Of a DNA stretch of 64,000 bases, positions 24,671 to 36,582 are shown piece after piece. Below the pieces are notes generated by a model. That model was not told the origin of the DNA and ran no database searches. It was given only the letters and a program-made list of their open reading frames with translations. The translations under genes and the position numbers were made by a program. How positions within the stretch are numbered: the first letter of the stretch is position 1; every line of letters starts with the position of its first letter. Source of the DNA: Macrothele yani (lineage: Eukaryota > Arthropoda > Arachnida > Araneae > Macrothelidae); the NCBI GenBank assembly GCA_039090855.1, contig CM077005.1, forward strand, positions 80,100,607 through 80,164,606, in the 5' to 3' direction.

Positions 24671-25500
24671 TGTGTAGCAAAAGACCTACTCATAATCTAG
24701 CACAAAAGTAATACACAACTCACTGACTTTTGGATGATTTGTATAATTGTACAGAAGAGGTCAGATGCAATGGAATTATTTTCTGAATGTGACCTACCTG
24801 AAGGTTGATGACAGTGGTTAGTAACTGTTTTGATATCTTCTATCTGCCTGTGAATACATTGACAGTGTAGCAAATTTTTGTGTCCAATTAATTTCCTTTT
24901 TCAAGTACAACAATGAGAATAGTATTAGTTGAACTGACTTTTTTAAAGATATAATAATTAAATTTCTGCCATACGAGCAGCTGTGTTGGAAATAACTTTG
25001 AAGGAAATATTTAAAAAATTAAACTAAAAAAAATTATATTGTGGAATGGGTAAATTCAAATCACATAAGAATGTATGATATGAGTTTTCTAGCACACTTA
25101 ACTGTTAATACCAGAAAGTGATTACTGTAATGATGGAAGAAAGCATGAGGTCAATGTCTACATACAAAGAAAAATAAATGAAATTTTATTTAATAAATTT
25201 TCAATGGCAGGGGGAACGACTGGGTTGGAAAACAATATTGCAGAGACAGTTGATTCCTGGCTATTTGTAATGCAGCATTGTGACAGCTTTTACTGCAGAG
25301 AGACCAAAGGGAAGGATTAGGATCCACTTAAAGTAAGCAGTCCACACTACACAACACAGTTGTACTTAAGCTAGGTCCATGGTAAGAACTGACTGGCACA
25401 CAATGTCATAACTGGTCCCTTAGGGTGAAGTTATGACATGGTGATGGTTTTGGTAGCACAGTGGAATTACAGGTGTCCCTTTTTTCAATTACACAGAATC
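24671..25500. other. POLR2B intron, nothing recognised
   Basis: AT-rich intron sequence without a frame or repeat that I can assign. Confidence 0.55.
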
Positions 25501-25509
25501 ATTAAGATT

Positions 25510-25640
25510 GCATGAGAAACTGGCAGGTACCTGAGATTAGGAGAAACCATTCATTATGCCAATGTACAAGAAAGGGAACAGGAAAAACTGAAGTAACTAC
25601 CACAGCATCTTCTTAATTAACTGTGTTCAATAATTTTGCT
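25510..25640 (+). pseudogene. Non-LTR reverse transcriptase fragment
   Basis: A degenerate reading (VPE..RR... then MPMYKKGNRKN.SNYHSIFLIN) matches the RT stretch VPEDWR...P.YKKGnrkn..NYRgISLLN of LINE elements. It is interrupted by stops and frameshifts and covers only about 40 residues. Nothing else of the element was seen nearby. Confidence 0.4.
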
Positions 25641-27120
25641 GCTCCTTTAGTTTAAAAAGTTAGATCATCAAGCACTAAGAAATCAATGACACATTTCTGT
25701 CATTGGCACTTTTTAAGACAATCTGTATCAATATCGTCTCAAGTGTTTTCTGCACTCATTTGCTACATGAGTACTAAACATGTGCTGTAAATGGTTACAT
25801 TACAAAGTGGCTGCAACACACATCTTGGTATAAGCCCCCACCACATCTGGGCCTTCTCTCTTTTTGCTGTATGGCCCTGGAAGCTGACTCAAGCCTGTAT
25901 AAAGCACTGGCAAAACAGTTTACCAGGCCATCAAAGCCATATAACTACATTTTAAGTCAGAAGTCCACATTGCTAGATCAATGGTGTAATTTCCTGGAAA
26001 ACTGTTTTTATAATGTTTCATTTAAATACCCCATAAAGAGGGATCTTTTGTCTCTCAATTCTGATAGCCAGCTTTACAGTGTAATATCACTTCTACATTG
26101 TGGTAGTTCTAACCTACATCACTAATTCACCAGCTGAGTAAATTGTGGTGCATTCTGGCATGCCCAAAAATACAAAGGGCTGTGGTCAGTTATTCCCTTT
26201 TGTCCTAACAGATTCTTATGCTGATTTCTCAGTTTTCTCACATATTTCTGTAAACTTATTGGATTTTTCCTATAAGCCCTAAGAGCTCCATGCTATTGTT
26301 CTTGGATGTCTTACAATGAGATTGCATCCAGCCAAAACTTGTCATCCAGACATCAAATTAAGCACTTGTTGCAATACAGCTAATTTGTTTCTTCGTGTAT
26401 TCATAATATACAAGTACTTCTAGAGCTCAGCTTCTATAAGTGCATAACTGCAGTTTTACTGGAAAGTGCATATTTCATCTTGCAGCAGAGTTTGTACACA
26501 TTTACAGAAAACAAATTCCAGGACTTTTCAAGGAGTTCACCAAAAAATTCCAGGAGCTTAAAATTTTGCTAGAATCATAGTGCTTTGTTTTATATTTTGA
26601 AACAGTTATGAAATTACTATGTGTTTAGAATTCATATGAAATCCTATGGGTTCCACTGTTACAGAGTATTCCTCAGTGTGTGTGTGTTACATCTTCAATG
26701 AAATTGCAAAATGTCCCCATATAAAAATTGTTTGTATAAAACATAGAACAAGTAATCTGGAACTTAGCACAATGATAATGATACAAAATAATTCTGTCAT
26801 GGCCCTGAAGATTCCCCATTCTGTGGTAATCTATTCTCATGCACACCAGCAGCATGGAGGTCAGATATCAGTCTCCTTCAGTCAGAAAAGCACGTGCTAG
26901 AAGAATCTTGGACTTGCGGGAAGATTTCCACATGCTGTTGTAACTCCAACTGCACACAACTGATGTCCCACAAACCGAGTTTACTGTACTTATGGCACTC
27001 AAGCGTCTTGCACTGCAGCATCACATAAGATGATATCATGTCTCACACTCCATTGAAGGAAGTCATGCCATCGCGAGCACATATCACAGAGAGTAGGCCG
27101 AAGAGATGCAATCAATCCAA
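25641..27120. other. POLR2B intron, unassigned
   Basis: Contains an 84-codon open frame at 25871-26125 with no recognisable domain, and CCAGG-rich stretches near 26518-26560 that resemble the hAT MITE motif seen at 14.6 kb. No confident feature. Confidence 0.4.
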
Positions 27121-27208
27121 ATTTTTGTGAAAGATAATAATCCTAGAATTTTTTCACTCTTTTTTATGACTGAAAAAATTTGATTATTCTAGGACCTTTC
27201 ACAAAAAT
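27121..27208. repeat. Long imperfect hairpin
   Basis: ATTTTTGTGAAAG at 27121-27133 and its complement at 27196-27208 enclose further matching sequence (TCCTAGAA and TTTTTTCA blocks), giving arms of about 38 bp around a short loop near 27160-27170. It looks like a folded-back miniature element. Confidence 0.65.
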
Positions 27209-27437
27209 AGGAAAAATCAAGAACATTCCAGGCTTGGAAGAAAAAATGGAATCAAATTCCAGAAGTTTTCTAATATTCCAGTGGTCTGTGATCTTAGGAT
27301 TCCATTCCACTTTTTTCCACCCACTTGGCCAAAGTCTTAAATATATTATTTTATCTATATCATTTTTCTTTGAAAAGTGGCCATGCGAACTCCTGTGATA
27401 TCATTTTTCTATGAAAACTGAACACTTCAAACTGTTT

Positions 27438-27654
27438 CTTAGGGGGGGCGTTAATGATTACCATGAGCAACTCAGTGGGCTATATGTTGTCGCATGTCCC
27501 TAATTTAGGGCTACTGGGCTACTGGTTCCAGGGAAGGGAGACAGCCAGTGCCATAAGACAGACACAACATCCATGCCTCACCGGGATTCAAACCAGGACC
27601 TATCTTGGAAGAATGGCTAAAAGTCAGCGTAAACCACTGTGCCAACAGGGCAGC
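27438..27654 (-). repeat. tRNA-derived SINE, family 1, copy 2
   Basis: Same body and tRNA-like head as the copy at 4421, more diverged (TGGCACAGTGG A box, GGTTTGAATCC B box). No long A tail or clear target duplication remains. Confidence 0.78.
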
Positions 27655-27906
27655 CAACTTCCAATTTGAACTTTATTGTACAACACATTCACACCTTGTC
27701 CATTACGCACAAAAATTTAAAATAAAAGATGAAGAAATGCTGACACCATACATGAAAAAAATTAACTTCTAGGGAGAAAATCATCACTGCACTAAGTAAA
27801 TTTTTATTGTTATATTGGACAATAGAGACCATTTTGTTATAACACTTTTTTCATTTATAAAGACTATATATTGTTGTTTCAGATTAAAAGTGTGGCACAT
27901 GGCATT

Positions 27907-28141
27907 TTTTTTTTTTTTTTTTTTTTTTTTTTGATTGGAGGTTGAACGACCACCGTGAGCAACTCAATGGGCTATAAGCAGTCGCCCGTTTCTAATTTAG
28001 GGTCACTGGTTCCAGGGAAGGGAGAGAGCCAGTGCCGTAAGACAAACACAACTTCCATGCCTGACCGGGATTCGAACCCGGACCCCTTACGGACGGCTGA
28101 TCAGAGACCAGCGCCTTAGACCACTGCGCCACCGGGGCGGC
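27907..28141 (-). repeat. tRNA-derived SINE, family 1, copy 3 (youngest)
   Basis: The minus strand begins GCCGCCCCGGTGGCGCAGTG, continues GTCTAAGGCGCTGGTCTCTG and the B box GGTTCGAATCC, and ends in an A tail (T run 27907-27932). A perfect 12-bp duplication GCACATGGCATT flanks it (27895-27906 and 28142-28153). The well-kept head suggests a source tRNA of the long-arm type (Leu or Ser). Confidence 0.92.
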
Positions 28142-28153
28142 GCACATGGCATT

Positions 28154-28705
28154 ACACATTACTAACAAGACCAATCAACAATCAATCAAGTCATCACAAG
28201 GCCAGAGGTAGCCTGTACAATAGTCAATATGTGAACTTCCAGCTTTATGCAGTACTGTGATTACTGCCAAAGGAGCCAAAACAAGATTTTGTAATGATGT
28301 AAGTGTCTAACAAGGCACTACTGCTCATGGTTGGCAGTCAAATCAGCTTTACTTTCTCACCACATAAATTGGATCCCCTTTTATCAACTTTCGCCAATCA
28401 ATAAGACTTACCTTTTACGATACCACATTTGCACAAAGACATAGACATACTACCAGTATCCTGCAGCTTCTGATTAATATGAGAGTAACTGACACCACTG
28501 ATTCCCAGAAAACTGAGTGCAGCATCACTGACAAATTATGTTAAATGCTGCTTGCAGAACCAAAGTATCTTGAATGCAATAGAAAATGATATTTTATCTT
28601 ACCACATAAAAATTCTAGTGCAGCTTAGATTTTTTTTTATCTTAAATTCTTGACCTAATTGACTTTTATGGTTTACATGAAAAAAATGCAAGAAATATTT
28701 CTTGA
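28154..28705. other. POLR2B intron, nothing recognised
   Basis: AT-rich spacer between the SINE and the long-TIR transposon. No supported feature. Confidence 0.55.
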
Positions 28706-29743
28706 CAGCTGTGTCATTCCATGCAAAATCAACCAAAAAATTTCAATATTCAACCTGACCATCTCAGATTTCAATGAAACCTTCAGGGATCGTTCTCAAT
28801 AATGATATAAATGAGAATATATATATATTTTTAAATTAATCTCATTCGGTTTTCATGTAATTAATTTTTTTAAATTTTTAAAAATCGTCATTTTTGGCTT
28901 GCATAAACTTCTTCAATCTTGAATTTCTCAAGTTCTATAAGGCCTAGAAGAGTTGTTTGACCCCCATTTTAATGAGAATTTCATAAGTTTTAATTTGATA
29001 TGCAACTTGACTATGCTTGGTGAAAAACACATTTTGTTTAAAAAAAACAATTAAAAATTTTTTTAAGATAGTGTTTTTTTTTTTAATTTTGAAAAAAATA
29101 TATGTTTTTTGTAACATTATAAGCTTTTAAATCCTGAAACTTTTAGAGTGGGATCTCAATGGGATCTGGAGCTATGGCAAAAAACTTAAAGTTACTGTAC
29201 AAGTAATAATGGATTATAATTCTCGTTTTAGCGTGTTTACATGATAACAGACACTAAGTTTTAAAATCTACATAATACATCATAACATAAAACAAGGGAA
29301 GGATAGTTCCAACAGGCTAAAAGTTTTATCTGGTAAAATCAATAAAAGTTTTTTTTTAGTTAGCACTCAGAGTTGTAGTTACGCCAAAATAGCGACCTCT
29401 TGGTTCTTCTTTAATTTAACAAACAATTTCTTGTTTGGCTTCTTGGTTTCTGAGTCTGTAAGTTGATAAACTTTTCCTGTAGCTGTTGCAGAGATGCCAA
29501 CCTGTTTCAGATATTTTCAGTAGTACTCGTACAAATTTTTAGTAGTTTTGGCCATTTTTCAGTAGTCATACCAAAAAGAATAATTTTAACCAAGGAAAAC
29601 AACTCATTTAATTTAATTAGCATTTTTTTACTTACTTATTCATATATATACATGAAAATCTGTATCAAAATATTCCAAATTTTTCACATGGAAAATAATA
29701 TACACCATGACTGATACATTGTTTTTACACAACAAACAATTGA

Positions 29744-30420
29744 TTAAACAGCTTTCTTTAGTGATTTCACTGTACAGTGTTTTGCACATTTGAGTTCCTC
29801 AGCAGAAAATCCTTTTTCATAACACATTTGCCCAGAGGAGAACATATTCATTTTTGCAATAAGAAGTGCTTCTACAGTTTCTAAACCTAAATTAGGTTGG
29901 AAACGGGATTGATATTTTCGCACTAAACTAAAATCTCTATTACTCACAAGTATTCGAGTGTGGAACTACAAGTATTGCAAACATTACTTTCGAGAGACTA
30001 GTATACTTAACCGCTCCATTACAGCCTCTTAATTTTGAGATTTCTGACCAAGTGACATCTATTCTATCTGTTACTGCTATGGTCTCTAATTTGTCAGCTT
30101 GATAGCAAGGAATTCCACTTCCAGTATATCAAGCTTATTTTCAGTTATTATAAATGGAAGGCATTTGACTATGTGTAATACAGAAGTAAATGATGTTATG
30201 GCTCTAAGTGAAGGATCTACTACTTCTGCATGTTTTAAGAATTCATCATAGATCGGTATATTTTCTTGAATATAAGAACATTCTTCAATGCGAACTTTTT
30301 CAACAGATGTATAGAACTTAGAAAGACATGTATAGAACTTAGAAAGTTCATTTTCGTTTAAAATGGTTTCACTTTAATACATTCTTATTTTTACTCCAAT
30401 TACCAGTCATGTCGTTTCTG
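29744..30420 (-). pseudogene. hAT transposase C-terminal region, decayed
   Basis: The minus strand reads a W-x2-I-x2-L block (DVTWSEISKLRGCNG), ILVVPHSN, then DFSLVRKYQSRFQPNLGLET, VEALLIAKMNM and ending CYEKGFSAEELKCAKHCTVK. This follows the order of the hAT dimerisation domain (ILVLPHSNAxSERxFS...L...L.ALL..K.N). Stops and frameshifts interrupt it, and the N-terminal BED finger and first catalytic blocks are missing. Confidence 0.75.
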
Positions 30421-30779
30421 ATTTTTCTTTTTTGAAAAACTGTTATTTGAAAAATTAAGCTCAACATCACCATCAGCTACGACAGTAGCTTCACAAACCT
30501 CTTGGATGCCATGACAATTTTATCCATCATGCTGAAAGAACTTTCAGTTTGAGGACCATGAATGCATTATAGCTTTCAGTATTTTAGATAAAAGGTAGTG
30601 TAACTTGGATAATATGAATGCTTTTGAATATCATGCATCAATTCTCACAAATTTTTCAGCTTCGTCACTTTCGTTTTCGGACTCTCCCCCTTTATCAAGC
30701 TGAAATGCAAACCCTTTTGGGAAGAATATGTAAGAACACAGGATACACGTTCAGAACATCGTTGGGGGGGGGTTTACAG

Positions 30780-31330
30780 TTATGGGAGAAACCTTTGCTA
30801 TGTCCGATTTCCGTTTTCCGTTTTCAGACATTTCCCTTCCATATTTCAAGGTGAAATACAAATATTTACGAAATAAAATGAAATTTAACAACAATACTAG
30901 GCAGAAGAAACATTGCGTGAAAAATAAAATTACGATTACGGGAGAAATCCTCACTGTTTCCGAAAGTTTTGAAAGACGAAATTTTCGTTTTCGAAAGTTT
31001 CAGGCGGAAAGCATCCTTCACCATTACACTACCAATTGCCCCAAAATTTCTGTTCAATTATGCATCGATCTCAAGGATAACTCAAATTACGACGAAAAAG
31101 CAGAAACTCCTCGAAGCCGAAGATTACACGGGAATTTTTTCGCCGTCGAGTTTCCGATTTCGGAAATTTCCCCTCCATTTTCAAAGTGAAATACAAAGAT
31201 TTATGGAATAAAATTATGTATAACAACAATACTAGACAGAGGCAACATCGCAGGAAAACGAAATTACAATTACGGAAGAAATCTTTATTTCGTTCACTTC
31301 CGTTTTTGAAAGGCAAAATGCTGTCTCGAT
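30780..31330. repeat. Repeated ~130-bp module within the hAT element
   Basis: Two related units (about 30806-30955 and 31150-31280) share AAGTGAAATACAAA, AACAACAATACTAG and AAAT-TACGATTACGG blocks. The same module recurs at about 58845-58935 and 59820-59950 in a different element with related ends, which links the two elements as one family. Confidence 0.65.
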
Positions 31331-31545
31331 GCATATTTTTACGCGTTGGTAAAATTATTCAATGCATAGTTTTACACGTTTCTCGATGTGTATTTTACAC
31401 ATTTCTCTATGTGTATTTTACGTGTTTCTCGATGCATATTTTTATGTGTTGATGCATACTTTACACGCTTCACGATGTGTATTTCTATGCGGCGCGAAAA
31501 ATTCCTGATGCATATTTTTACACGTTGGTAAAATTTTGATGTGTA
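31320..31545. repeat. Imperfect minisatellite, ~30-bp unit
   Basis: Seven or so degenerate units of TCTCGATG(C/T)(A/G)TATTTTTACACGTT run head to tail within the hAT element. Confidence 0.7.
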
Positions 31546-34500
31546 CTCGACGCCTAATTACGCATTTTGGCGAACTCTGCAACGAAATCCAAGCATACTT
31601 TTCTGCAACGCAAGAAAAAATCTTCAAAATATTAATTACTGACATGAATGGTCGATGCACGATTTAATAAAAAACTCCGATGCCAGGCAATGACACTCAC
31701 GTTCTGCACCAAACGATTTTCAACAGCTTGCCGCTGCACTGCGAAAGAGCTTCAGGTCGAACTCTGCCCACGTCCACCACCAAAGTGAGCTACGCTAACG
31801 TCCCCAGAATGTTGTGTGCTGGGGAGGGAGGGTTTCGAGTACCGGCCGCTCATGCTAAGATCCGAGCAGCTTCGCAAGCATGACGGATCATCAAGTGGCC
31901 GCCGTTGCGTTGGGAAGAGGAACAAGCAAAATAAAAATGAATAACTTCCGTTAATTTTCTGTAGAAAAATCACGGTTTTCCGTATTCCGTAGTACAAGAG
32001 CTTTTTCCGTATGAACTACGGAAAATCTGTAGTTGTTGGCATCTCTGCTGTTGTAAGATCAACTTTTGTTAAAACCTCACTTTTATGCGCAACTAGTATG
32101 TCAGTAAATTGTGGGTATTTGAAAGATGGAGAAGGGCCATGTGGTTCCAAAAAACTTATTTTTACTTCATCTCCTTCTATTCCTAACACACAACCTAACC
32201 ACCACTTGTCTGAGTATTGGCATGTAACAATGCCAACCAATGTTATTAATGTCCAGATCATCATCAGTGTCATCAGCTGAAACTATTTCTACACTTGATT
32301 CCTCTAAAAGTGAGTAGCTTTTCACTAAAACTCTAGTCTCATTCACAGGACTCTATCTGTGAAATTGTTGAGAACCCTTTATTGTTGTTGCTGCTTCAAA
32401 CCTACTCTTCAAGGTCTTTTCTTCTGCCTCGTATTCGTCTGTAGTGGAATACAAAAAACTGATGTTGACAATATTGTCTTTAGCCCAATCATAAAGTTGG
32501 CGAGCGATCATAATTTGATCACTGTAGACCATTCGTAGACTGGCCAATGCCACTAATCATTTAACAGTTCCTCCGACACCATCACATGCATTTTTTCCCA
32601 AGTGACGATGCAAAGAAGTTCCATTCCGCCTTGATGCCAAAATCTTTCTCATGATGGCAGAGATTGAGAAAGTTTGATTTGTTTTTGTACTGTGATGATG
32701 CTCCATCTGAAAAGTAATTCAGCTTTTCGGGTTTATGGGGCAGATTCTGTTTAAGGAAGTCAATCATGAGGCATTAAAACAAATGAACAGCAACTGTATC
32801 ATGCACCATACAATCAGAAAAAATAACTAAGCTCAGGTGCGCCAACTTTTTGGTTTCCTCATCAACGTAGTATATAACAAACGGATGTATTGTTGCTTGA
32901 GCATTGTTCCAATGAAAGCCTTGTGCAGAATCTTGAAGCACAAATGCATAATTTTCAGCAAAATCACAAAGTACAATCAATGCATTGGTTTCGAGGTAGA
33001 TTTTCTTTCAAGAGTCACAAACAGGAAGACTGTTGAGTAGCAATGAAAGAGTGTCTTAAAATTTTTGGCAAACTCTGAAACAAATAATCCCAAAACTCTT
33101 CTGTCAGTTTTATAATAGTTTCCAGGACACACTTGTTATCAATCTGCATCCATTGTTTGAAGCTCACATTTTCAATACTATTAAGCTCAAAAGCTCCTTC
33201 AAACCGAGCCTTCAAATCATCACTTCCTGGGCAATTAACACAATTTGCGAAGTAACGTTTAGATGTTGGCATTTTGCAAATTATATTGCTTGTTACATCT
33301 TTGTATGTTTTAATTGGGAGTTCACCATTTGTCAATTCAGGTATTATACACTGAGCCATCATTAATTTGGCATTCTGATGTATTGTGCAAACACACACAG
33401 AATGTGTCCCACTGAACCCAGCAAGAACACAATGCTTGGGACAAAGCTCACAAAATTTAGAAATTCCAATTCTCTGATCAGGGTAACGCTCCTTAAATAG
33501 TACATATGATTCTTTTAATGTACTTAGAATTAAATACTTTTTAACATGTACACATTTGCCATCTTTTTTTACTGAAACAATCTTTTTTACCAGGCATTTG
33601 ACGAGTAAGCTCATCATTTTGATAGAATTCTTTGACTAGGGCTACTGTTGCAGGGTTTAGTAAATCATTATCTGTAATAGACCCTAATGTAAATTGGTTA
33701 CCTTATAGCCAATGTATTTTACTTTTATTTATTTTTTACCTTACAAAAGTTAAAGGTAGCAATGTAGCCCTATCTAGTATTTAAAACAATACCATTGGTA
33801 CCATAGCACCTGATCCCATTGTGATCCCACTCTAAATGTTTCAGATTTAAAGCTTATAATATTACAAAAAACATATATTCTTTTTCCCAAAATTTTTAAA
33901 AAACACTACCTTAAAAAATTAATTTTTTTTTTTTTCACCACGCATAGTCAAGTTGCAAATCAAATTAAAACTTCTGAAATTCTCTTGGGTCAAACAACTC
34001 TCTAGGCCTTATAGAACTTGAGAAATTCAAGATTGAAAAAGTTTATGCAAGCCAAAAATCCACGATTTTTCAAAATTTTAAAAATTAATTACATGAAACC
34101 CAATGAAATAAAAAAATATAAAAAATATATTCTCATTTATATCACTAGGAAGAATGATCCTTAAAGGTTTCATTGAAACTGAAATGGTCAGGTTGAGTGA
34201 CTGGTTCATTTGGCATGGAATCACCCAGCCACCAAACTGAGAGAACTGCAGACACAGTATCAAAAACTTTTTGATCACACATCACCTCATATTCTGGTCA
34301 AAATTTTATACAGAAAATAATTTTTTTTTTTTTCACTGCAGTGATTCACACTTTCATCAACTATCAATGCATGAAACTTGAGTTTGTGCAATTTACTCAT
34401 AATCTGTTTTTGTATGCCACACAAAAGTTTAATTCTTGCAACATGAATTCCAAGGAATAATTGTAGACCTTAAAATTGAGAAAAAAGAAGACACAAATTC

Positions 34501-34610
34501 CTCACTTACATGTTCAACCGTATGAATGTTTAACAACTGAATAATTCATAAGCACTTAAGCTTATATTAATGCGTGACAAAGTATAATGGCAGGAATAAA
34601 AAATACATAC

Positions 34611-34722
34611 TTCTGATACAATGATGTCCATCTGTCTCCTCAGTTTGCGCAACGTATTCATCAACTGATCGGGATCTCTGTGGATACCAACCCAGCATCC
34701 ATTAACAAAAATTTTGGTGGCC
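34611..34722 (-). CDS. POLR2B: POLR2B (RPB2) internal exon d
   Basis: One base completing the Glu codon, then 37 codons from [17 protein letters not shown] to [10 protein letters not shown]. The acceptor is ttattcag and the donor gtatgta follows the GAA codon. This matches the external domain of animal RPB2. It joins in phase 0 to the exon starting [13 protein letters not shown] 12-kb intron carrying the long-TIR transposon follows it. Confidence 0.96.
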
Positions 34723-35880
34723 CTGAATAAAGATACAAAGTGCATATCCAAATTAATAATCCAAAATCATTGTTAACAAATTCAATTTTGTTGAAACTAA
34801 GTAAAAAATTAAAAATCAGAGTTATGGGGGGAACATGTACTGCTAAAATTGTTTTGTATAATTAATCTTGTGTGAATAGTCACCATGAAATCATTAACAG
34901 ATATACACTTTAAGCAATTACGCATCTAGCCCACACAGTATTCCCGAAACACCATCAGCTTTGAGAGACAGGACACACATCATAATGTACCTGGGATGTA
35001 TAATTCCATCAGTTTTTGAAAGGTTTCAGAACTTATGCTCTAATCATTCAGTTCTGGTACTGGAACTAACGACTTTTGAATGTCACTAGTTTCTCAACCC
35101 AAAACAATTCATTTCTAATGGGTGAGATCCTATTCAGGGGTCAAAAATTGTTATTGCTCAGTTAGTCCTGGACTAACTGAAATGAGGATTCATTAATCCT
35201 AACTTTTTTTGATCTAGTCCCAAGAAAATTAGGATAAAGTAAAGCTCTAATTTAGGAAATGTCAATTATGCAAGTTATGGCATACAGACAAAACACCTTA
35301 TTTACCCTCCTAATAGAGCTCCACCCATCTTTAACCTCTGGGGCTGCATTTCTTTTCACTGCCAAGTTCACGAACACCAGAAAGCAGGCAACCTTGATCA
35401 ATATCTTCTCCTGACTCACCCCTTCTCCCCCCCCCCCACACACACACTCGTACTCTACACCACAGCAGATGCAGTCAAAATGCACAAGGTTTAACAGCTG
35501 TGCTGCATACCTTACAAACAAACAAAAACAAAAAAGAGATATCTGAGAAAATATACTGGCTTAAGCATCACAACTTTGGAAAAAACAAACTTTTTAAATT
35601 TGCTCTGGTCCAAACATAAAAACCAATGGTCCTGGGTGTTGGACTAGATGATTTTTCACTTCCTGCTATTACAATAAAATAATGGATTAAACAATCATTT
35701 AAGTTATGTAATAATTTGAAATAAAATACCTCATTATTCTAGTTATTTCACTCTTTTTATATATGCAAAACAAAAAAATACTGCCCATATTTTCTGCAGT
35801 AAAAACAATTCCATCCCTCATAAAATGCAGACATCAAAATCCAGGTTTATATTATGATTTAGATAACAGGATATATGAAA
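34723..35880. other. POLR2B intron upstream of exon d, nothing recognised
   Basis: AT-rich sequence with a C run and (CA)n near 35427-35450. No gene is supported. Confidence 0.55.
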
Positions 35881-35881
35881 T

Positions 35882-36487
35882 ATGTTGTTGCTGCTTCAAA
35901 CCTACTCTTCAAGATCTTTTCTTCTGCCTCGTATTCGTCTGTAGTTGAACACAAAAAACTGATGTTGACAATATTGTCTTTAGCCCAATCATAAAGTTGG
36001 CGAGCGATCATAAATTTGATCATTGTAGACCATTCGTAGACTGGCCAATGCCGCTAATCATTTAACAGTTCCTCCAACACCATCACATGCATTTTTTCCC
36101 ATGTGACGATGCAAAGAAGTTCCATTCCGCCTTGATGCTAAAATCTTACTCATGATGGCAGAGATTGAGAAAGTTTGATTTGTTTTTGTACTGTGATGAT
36201 GCTCCATCTGAAAAGTAATTCAGCTTTTCGGGTTTATGGGGCAGATTCTGTTTAAGGAAGTCAATCATGAGGCGTTGAAACAAATGAACAGCAACTGAAC
36301 AGCAATATTTTTTTGTAGCCCAATGTAGCCCTATCATGCACCATACAATCAGAAAGAAGCGCCAACTTTTTGGTTTCCTCATCAACGTGGTATATAACAA
36401 ACGGATGTATTGTTGCTTGAGCATTCTTCCACTGAAAGCCTTGTGCAGAATCTTGAAGCACAAATGCATAATTTTCAGCAAAATCAA
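35882..36487 (-). pseudogene. Transposase-like protein of the long-TIR family (copy 2, internal fragment)
   Basis: Nearly identical to 32379-32966. It begins FDFAENYAFVLQDSAQGFQW, contains LNYFSDGASSQYKNKSNF and ends at LKSRFEAATT. It differs by a ~36-bp insertion (about 36296-36335) and small changes. Where copy 1 has a TAA, this copy keeps CAA (VHLFQRLMIDF), so it is not a simple late duplicate of decayed copy 1. Neither TIR is present. Confidence 0.7.
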
Positions 36488-36582
36488 ATTCCTCATGTTC
36501 TTGAAATAGGAAAGAACTTTCATATAAAATGCGAAGTTTCCTCTAATAGATGCAATGGTGGTCTCTGTTTCACAGTAACAAG

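Larger units (their letters stand above)
29489..32047 (-). mobile_element. hAT element with CAGAGATGCCAAC ends inside the long-TIR element
   Basis: CAGAGATGCCAAC at 29489 and GTTGGCATCTCTG ending 32047 are perfect inverted ends. CTGTTG flanks both (29483-29488 and 32048-32053). The left part encodes a hAT transposase C-terminus on the minus strand; the right part is non-coding, with repeated modules and a minisatellite. Sub-terminal TCCGTAG-type motifs occur near the right end. Deleting it rejoins the host protein at LTTA|TGK. Confidence 0.88.
29379..33715 (-). pseudogene. Transposase-like protein of the long-TIR element (copy 1)
   Basis: Reading from about 33715 the protein runs NPATVALVKEFYQNDELTRQ, a Cys/His-rich block (FCELCPKHC, CVCTIHQNAKL, FANCVNCPG), then VLCDFAENYAFVLQD, GFHWNNAQATIHPFVIYY, FSDCMVHDTVAVHLF, LNYFSDGASSQYKNKSNF, CDGVGGTVK and DKWWLGCVLGIEGDE. 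After the hAT insertion at 32047 it resumes at 29488 (TGKVYQLTDSETKKP) and ends at TAA 29379-29381. Conserved Asp in CDFAENY, FSDG and CDGVGG are candidate catalytic residues. It is broken by a TGA near 33014, stops near 32782 and in TVK, and frameshifts. I cannot place it in a named superfamily. Confidence 0.6.
28709..34228 (-). mobile_element. DNA transposon with ~470-bp terminal inverted repeats, unknown superfamily
   Basis: The left arm (about 28709-29180) and the right arm (about 33785-34228) are inverted copies of each other, roughly 80-85% identical by eye. Shared landmarks are ATTCCATGC at the tips, AACCTGACCAT, GATATAAATGAGAATAT, TTGGCTTGCATAAACTT, TTCTCAAGTTCTATAAGGCC and GAGTGGGATC at the inner ends. 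Between them lies a transposase-like pseudogene. A hAT element (29489-32047) has inserted into it; without that it is about 2.96 kb. Terminal bases and target duplication are uncertain. Confidence 0.82.

Noticed and set aside
28060..28141. tRNA gene
   Set aside because: A and B boxes are good, but the head is fused to a repeated body with an A tail and flanking duplication, so it is a SINE.
31186..31660. Open frames across the minisatellite
   Set aside because: They arise from the repeated unit and show no protein similarity.
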